Source of the DNA: DAOPJM01 sp035399665
Lineage (GTDB): Bacteria > Bacillota > Clostridia > Christensenellales > CAG-138
Direction of reading: 5' to 3'
DNA: 17,998 nt
Assembly: GCA_035399665.1 (NCBI GenBank)
Contig: DAOPJM010000036.1
Location: forward strand, 1 to 17,998
The notes beneath the pieces are model-generated. The model had not been told where the DNA came from, did no database searches, and was given only the letters and a program-made list of their open reading frames with translations. Shown piece after piece: positions 15,046 to 17,998 of this stretch. Position 1 is the stretch's first letter, and each line of letters opens with the position of its first letter. The position numbers and the translations under genes were made by a program.

Positions 15046-15100
15046 ATTATTCCTCCTGTATTGATTTGGCGAGGCAAGCCCCGCCTATATAACCGTGTTC

Positions 15101-15129
15101 ATTATAGCGAGAACTTCCCTCAAAGTCAA
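15101..15129 (-). promoter_or_regulatory. Promoter of nifJ-ridA
   Basis: On the - strand TTGACT (15129-15124) and TATAAT (15106-15101) are 17 bases apart, almost perfect consensus. Transcription would begin near 15094, about 48 bases before the nifJ start. A 10-base inverted repeat abuts the -35 on the upstream side. Confidence 0.85.
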
Positions 15130-15160
15130 ACAAAACCGCCAAGATTTGGAGCGGTTTTGT
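15130..15160 (-). terminator. Inverted repeat before the nifJ promoter: terminator of the upstream gene, or operator
   Basis: ACAAAACCGC and GCGGTTTTGT form a perfect 10-base stem; read on the - strand it is followed by TTGACTTTG. The A-rich left arm and T-rich right arm are typical of bidirectional terminators, and it would stop transcripts coming from the cysteine-rich gene at 15273-15719. Because it touches the nifJ -35, it might also bind a regulator. Confidence 0.55.
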
Positions 15161-15272
15161 CAATATATTTAAATGTAAATGTGAATTTATAGGGAAATGC
15201 CGAGGCTTGCTGCATTTTGCGGCTCCCCGCAATGGGGACATACCCGTATCCCTTGTGTGACGGTGCGAAGGT

Positions 15273-15719
15273 CTACTCAACGGTGACGCGAAAGCGGCAT
15301 TCATCAGCGCCGCCCAAGACCGTATGCATAGGCTCCACCGTGATTGTCGAGTTCGGAAGCAATGTTTCAAGCACATATAGTATGCTCTGCCTGGAGCATT
15401 CGCAGTGCGTGGGCGGGCAGGCAAAGCCCGTCTGCTTCACGGGGCAAAGGCAGCGCGGATAGCCTACCTCATAGACATGACCCCGTTCGATGATGTCCGC
15501 GAAGAAGTACTCCGACCTGCCGTATTTTTCGTATTGCAGGTCGAGGCTGTTGCCGCATTCCGCGAACTGCCGCCGCTGCTCACCCAACACATAGGCTTGC
15601 ACGCAGGCGACGGCGCAGGGCCTGTACAGCTCCCCCAAAAGCTCCTTGGGCAGCTTTTCAAGGCTCCCCTCCAAAGTTCCAAAGAAGGACTTGTTGAACC
15701 CATCCATCCATTCTTCCAT
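15273..15719 (-). CDS. Small cysteine-rich protein, possibly of the V4R / ATC-hydrolase-like (DUF6144-type) fold
   Basis: A 148-residue soluble protein with nine cysteines (35, 39, 55, 90, 92, 101, 106, 108, 141). The middle shows YPRCLCP (88-93), then CPPTHCECSRQS (101-112), and the end has VLGGADECRFRVTVE (134-148). A C.CP...C.CS...(V.V.)..VL.G...CRF.I pattern is one I associate with uncharacterised clostridial proteins related to V4R or L-2-amino-thiazoline-4-carboxylate hydrolase domains; this is a pattern memory, not a search. Residues 1-50 look helical (FFGTLEGSLEKLPKELLGELY). The ATG at 15719 follows AGAGGG at a slightly short spacing. It lies 90 bases downstream of dapF on the same strand, with only a weak hairpin between them, so it may be in the same operon. 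Binding of a metal or small thiol ligand is a guess. Confidence 0.72.
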   Translation of the reverse strand: MEEWMDGFNKSFFGTLEGSLEKLPKELLGELYRPCAVACVQAYVLGEQRRQFAECGNSLDLQYEKYGRSEYFFADIIERGHVYEVGYPRCLCPVKQTGFACPPTHCECSRQSILYVLETLLPNSTITVEPMHTVLGGADECRFRVTVE

Positions 15720-15751
15720 AATACCCTCTTATATAATAATAGTAGAAACAC

Positions 15752-15769
15752 GCTTCGCATAACCGAAGC
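15752..15769 (-). terminator. Weak hairpin after dapF
   Basis: GCTTCG and CGAAGC form a 6-base perfect stem with a 6-base loop in the dapF to cysteine-rich gene gap. On the - strand it is followed by GTGTTTCT, a poor T run, so it would at best reduce read-through. Confidence 0.35.
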
Positions 15770-15809
15770 TGTTGACTGTACGCTACCCAAAATCGCGATG
15801 AACGCCGCT

Positions 15810-16637
15810 TTACAGCTCCACTCTGCCCACAAAGCTTATCGCGGCGGGGCCGGTCATGTATACCCTGCCGTTTTCCTTCCATTCTATTGTAAGTACGCCC
15901 AAAGCGAGGTGGATGTTCACCCTGCGCTTAGTAAGGCCGCACAGCACGCCCGCTATCGCCGTAGCGCAGGAGCCGGTGCCGCAGGCAAGAGTTCTTCCGC
16001 AGCCGCGCTCCCAAGTCGCAAGCTCTATGTTTTCGGGGTCTGTAACGTGAGCAAAATTGACATTGGTTCCACGCGGGAACAGGGGAAGATGCTCGACAAC
16101 GGGGCCTACGCTCTCCACCCTCGCGACGTCAACGGCGTTTTCGAATATGACACAGTGCGGAACGCCCATGAACATAGCGGTGGCATTCAGCTTTTCGCCG
16201 CAGACATCAAGCTCACGCAGAACGAATCGCCCTTCGCCCAAGGCGGGTATGTCGGAGCAGTCTAAAAGCGGTGCGCCAACATCGACGGTTACGCTTTGCA
16301 CCTTGCCCGCTTCGGCGTTCACCTTGCATACGATAATACCGGCGGGGGTTTCGACCCCGAACTCATCTCCCTTGATAATGCCGCGCTCATAAACGTATTT
16401 GGCAAAGCAGCGAGAGGCGTTCCCGCACATCTCCGCTTCACTGCCGTCGGCGTTGAAAATGCGCATACGCACGTCGGCTATGTCCGATTTACAGATGACG
16501 ACAAGCCCATCCGCGCCTATGCCCGTATGCCTGTCGCAAAGCCGCAGGGCAAGCGCGTGCAGGTTCAGCCCCTCGACCGCGCTTTCGTCAACCATGATAA
16601 AGTCGTTTCCGAGTCCATGCATTTTTATGAAATCCAT
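15810..16637 (-). CDS. dapF: Diaminopimelate epimerase
   Basis: DapF interconverts LL- and meso-diaminopimelate without a cofactor, supplying DAP for the cell wall and lysine. The 275-residue protein has the usual length and the two mirrored halves. The N-terminal half has MHGLGNDFI (6-14), TGIGADGL (38-45) and the first catalytic cysteine in NADGSEAEMCGNASRC (62-77, Cys71). The C-terminal half has GTNVNFA (190-196) and the second cysteine in ERGCGRTLACGTGSCA (210-225, Cys219). The ATG at 16637 follows AAAGGAGA about 7 bases upstream, and sits one base after the TGA of the upstream regulator gene, which strongly suggests coupled translation. A longer frame reading back through that regulator is a shadow. 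Together with ddl and murF it indicates DAP-type peptidoglycan. Confidence 0.96.
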   Translation of the reverse strand: MDFIKMHGLGNDFIMVDESAVEGLNLHALALRLCDRHTGIGADGLVVICKSDIADVRMRIFNADGSEAEMCGNASRCFAKYVYERGIIKGDEFGVETPAGIIVCKVNAEAGKVQSVTVDVGAPLLDCSDIPALGEGRFVLRELDVCGEKLNATAMFMGVPHCVIFENAVDVARVESVGPVVEHLPLFPRGTNVNFAHVTDPENIELATWERGCGRTLACGTGSCATAIAGVLCGLTKRRVNIHLALGVLTIEWKENGRVYMTGPAAISFVGRVEL

Positions 16638-16638
16638 A

Positions 16639-16980
16639 TCATTCTCCTTTGAATATGTCGGTGAAGGCGGAATCGGCGCATTGCCGCAGCCTGCCTTCGA
16701 ATTCCCGATAGGCTTTGAGGAATTCACGCCCCTTGTCGGTAAGCTCGGCGCCGCCGCCGCCCCTGCCGCCGGAGGAGCCGTGAACAAGCTCGAAGCCGAG
16801 CCCCTCCTCGGCGTGCTTGATGATACTCCACGCCTTGGAGTAGGCCATGCCCATAGCCATGGTGGCTTTGCGTATGGATTTGTGTTCGTCAACCTTCTCC
16901 AAAAGCTCCGCGACGCCGGGGCCGAAAACCTTGTCGTCCCCCCATAGGCGAACGCTCAGGGTGTAGCGCAATGCAGCCAT
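16639..16980 (-). CDS. Solo ModE/LysR-type winged helix-turn-helix regulator
   Basis: A 113-residue DNA-binding protein consisting only of the ModE-type N-terminal domain. Landmarks are LRYTLSVRLWGDDKVFGPG (4-22), LLEKVDEHKSIRKATMAMGMAYSKAW (26-51, the helix-turn-helix), and the glycine-rich wing HGSSGGRGGGGAELTDKGREFL (67-88), which is the family hallmark. The molybdate-binding (MOP) domain of classical ModE is absent, so it cannot sense molybdate by that route. The ATG at 16980 has GGAGG about 6 bases upstream. The TGA is separated from the dapF ATG by one base. No molybdate transport or molybdopterin gene is present in the window. What it senses, and whether it controls dapF, cannot be told from sequence. 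Confidence 0.85.
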   Translation of the reverse strand: MAALRYTLSVRLWGDDKVFGPGVAELLEKVDEHKSIRKATMAMGMAYSKAWSIIKHAEEGLGFELVHGSSGGRGGGGAELTDKGREFLKAYREFEGRLRQCADSAFTDIFKGE

Positions 16981-17004
16981 AGCACACCTCCGTTATGTTG
17001 TTAA

Positions 17005-17034
17005 AGTATACCGCAACTTCCCCCCGTTTGGCAA
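17005..17034 (-). promoter_or_regulatory. Probable promoter of the regulator-dapF operon
   Basis: On the - strand TTGCCA (17034-17029) and TATACT (17010-17005) are separated by 18 bases. The start would be close to 16998, about 18 bases before the regulator ATG. The spacer holds a run of six G. Confidence 0.55.
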
Positions 17035-17090
17035 GCCGTCCCTGCGTTTTTTATTCGCCGCAGCAAGTTGTAATAAATAAGTGGAAGCGA

Positions 17091-17119
17091 TTGTATTTGG
17101 TCGCAACTCGTGCTAAAAT
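17091..17119 (+). promoter_or_regulatory. Probable promoter of the GNAT gene
   Basis: TTGTAT (17091-17096) and TAAAAT (17114-17119) are separated by 17 bases. The expected start, near 17126, leaves a leader of about 25 bases with GAGGT before the ATG. Confidence 0.55.
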
Positions 17120-17150
17120 CATCAAAACGAAACGGTTCGAGGTAAATGAA

Positions 17151-17630
17151 ATGACAGAGCTTAGGAAGATAGACACTAAGAACATCTGGAAGGTAGTAAG
17201 ACTGTCCGTGAACGCCGAGCAGGAGAGCTTTGTGGCGAGCAATACGGAGAGTATATTGCAAGCGTACGCCACGATTTCGGAAGGCAAGATTGCCTTGCCC
17301 TTTGCTATTTATAGTGAAGATACTCTTGTTGGCTTCGTTATGTTTGGCTTCGGCTCCATCGGCGACGAGGACGAGCCTAAGGTCGCGCAAAGCAGCTATT
17401 GCATATGGAGACTGATGATAGACAGCCGTTTTCAGGGGCGGGGTCTCGGCAAAGCGGCGCTGTCGGCGTCCCTTGACTACCTTCGCACCAAGCCGTGCGG
17501 CGAGGCGGAGTTCTGTTGGCTTTCCTATGAGCCGGAAAACGAAGTCGCCAAGTCGCTGTACGCCTCGGCAGGCTTTATGGAGACGGGCGAAAAGGACGGC
17601 GAGGAGCTTGTCGCCGTGCTGAGGCTCTAA
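17151..17630 (+). CDS. GNAT N-acetyltransferase, diamine (spermine/spermidine) acetyltransferase-like
   Basis: GNAT enzymes move the acetyl group of acetyl-CoA to an amine. The 159-residue product has the full domain: N-terminal substrate strand and helices, with NAEQESFVASNTESILQAY (21-39) resembling BltD/PaiA-type polyamine acetyltransferases; LVGFVMFGFG (59-68); motif A with WRLMIDSRFQGRGLGKAAL (86-104), which holds the acetyl-CoA pyrophosphate loop Q-G-R-G-L-G (95-100); and motif B with NEVAKSLYASAGF (130-142). The ATG at 17151 is chosen because GAGGT lies 7 bases upstream; the frame extends further upstream but crosses the likely promoter. It is a single-gene unit just before the rRNA operon. 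The acetyltransferase call is sure, the polyamine substrate less so. Confidence 0.85.
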   Translation: MTELRKIDTKNIWKVVRLSVNAEQESFVASNTESILQAYATISEGKIALPFAIYSEDTLVGFVMFGFGSIGDEDEPKVAQSSYCIWRLMIDSRFQGRGLGKAALSASLDYLRTKPCGEAEFCWLSYEPENEVAKSLYASAGFMETGEKDGEELVAVLRL

Positions 17631-17652
17631 CCCCGCACCGCTCCAATACTTC

Positions 17653-17679
17653 CTTCGAACCCCCAGAGGGGAAGTTTTG
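17653..17679 (+). terminator. Possible terminator of the GNAT gene
   Basis: CTT, a 5-base bulge, CCCC, loop CAGA or AGA, GGGG, AAG, then TTTTG. The stem is imperfect and the T run short, but it lies about 22 bases after the stop and before the rRNA promoter. Confidence 0.4.
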
Positions 17680-17746
17680 CCGAAAAATAATATATCAAAA
17701 AAATCTCAAAAAAGGTGTTGACAAGGGGGTGGGTGGGTGCTAAAAT
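17680..17746 (+). promoter_or_regulatory. rRNA operon promoter with A/T-rich UP-like region
   Basis: Consensus TTGACA (17718-17723) and TAAAAT (17741-17746) are spaced by 17 bases. Upstream, 17681-17714 is almost entirely A and T, as in UP elements of rRNA promoters. The spacer is unusually G-rich (12 of 17 bases are G, in runs of 5, 3 and 3). Transcription would start near 17753, about 190 bases before 16S. Confidence 0.88.
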
Positions 17747-17752
17747 ACAAAA

Positions 17753-17942
17753 GCTGTCGCGAGGAGCGGAGGCTCCGAAGGGGTCAGCGACGTACATTGA
17801 AAACTATATAGTGCAAAGAGACAAACAAGAAGCATCAAGCAAGTAGCCCTTTAGGGGGTGAAAGCAAAAAGAGCAAACGCAATTAATTTTGAGACGACTA
17901 GCGAGAAAAAAAGAGCATAACAACGGAAGTTGTTTATGGATT
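17753..17942 (+). promoter_or_regulatory. Pre-rRNA leader with boxA-like element and hairpins
   Basis: A stem GTCGC (17756-17760) / GCGAC (17787-17791) encloses a smaller hairpin GGAGC / GCTCC (17763-17776). ACATTGAAAACTA (17794-17806) resembles the boxA antitermination sequence of Firmicutes rRNA leaders. A last hairpin, CATAACAAC / GTTGTTTATG with a GGAA tetraloop (17916-17938), sits 4 bases before the expected 16S 5' end, a possible processing signal. Confidence 0.6.
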
Positions 17943-17998
17943 AAACTCAAGAGTTTGATCCTGGCTCAGGACGAACGCTGGCGGCGTGCCTAACACAT
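17943..17998 (+). rRNA. rrs: 16S ribosomal RNA, 5' end only
   Basis: The conserved AGAGTTTGATCCTGGCTCAG runs 17950-17969, followed by GACGAACGCTGGCGGCGTGC typical of Clostridia. The start is set by placing AGAGTTTGATC at position 8, as in E. coli 16S. The gene runs off the window after 56 bases. Confidence 0.97.

Noticed and set aside
15154..15163. TTGACA on the - strand as a second nifJ -35
   Set aside because: No -10-like hexamer at a proper distance; the expected position holds GGCGGT of the hairpin.
16638..16892. 85-codon N-terminal extension of DapF
   Set aside because: It overlaps the ModE-type regulator in another frame and is low in complexity; family proteins begin at MxFxKMHGLGNDF.

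Overview
The window looks like a chromosomal segment of an anaerobic, Gram-positive member of the Firmicutes (Clostridia-like), with a moderately high GC content. Three things point this way. The last 56 bases are the 5' end of a 16S rRNA gene of the clostridial type. A full-length pyruvate:ferredoxin oxidoreductase indicates anaerobic pyruvate metabolism. The envelope genes include a LytR-CpsA-Psr (LCP) protein, typical of single-membrane cell walls. No phage, transposase, CRISPR or tRNA gene was seen. One run of 100 N (7546-7645) marks an assembly join.

Layout. (1) 1-2481: a + strand peptidoglycan precursor operon, ddl then murF (4-base overlap), with its own promoter and a strong terminator. 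(2) 2482-2971: a gene-free stretch of degenerate interspersed repeats. (3) 2972-7387: an envelope cluster. An LCP protein on the - strand is divergent from a + strand operon encoding a GT2-GtrA glycosyltransferase, a membrane-anchored phosphodiester glycosidase (NAGPA domain) and an 87-residue two-helix membrane protein. A 30-base direct repeat lies in the divergent promoter region. (4) 7388-8126: a second gene-free region between convergent genes, with a 41-base tandem repeat broken by the N gap, an inverted pair of the same repeat family seen at 2.6-2.8 kb, and a 94-base imperfect palindrome. (5) 8127-15045, - strand: pyruvate node genes. ppdK has its own tandem promoters, and nifJ-ridA form an operon ending in a terminator. 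(6) 15273-16980, - strand: a solo ModE-type winged-helix regulator translationally coupled to dapF, followed by a small cysteine-rich protein. (7) 17151-17630, +: a GNAT (diamine acetyltransferase-like) gene. (8) 17631-17998: a strong rRNA promoter, the pre-rRNA leader and the start of 16S.

How they fit together. ddl, murF and dapF all serve a DAP-type peptidoglycan (dapF also lysine). The LCP and GT2-GtrA-NAGPA group probably builds or edits a wall-attached glycopolymer; this is the least characterised functional unit and the best candidate for an undescribed system. PFOR and PPDK work on the pyruvate/PEP/acetyl-CoA node, with RidA cotranscribed with PFOR. Long antisense ORFs across ppdK and nifJ are compositional shadows and are not annotated.
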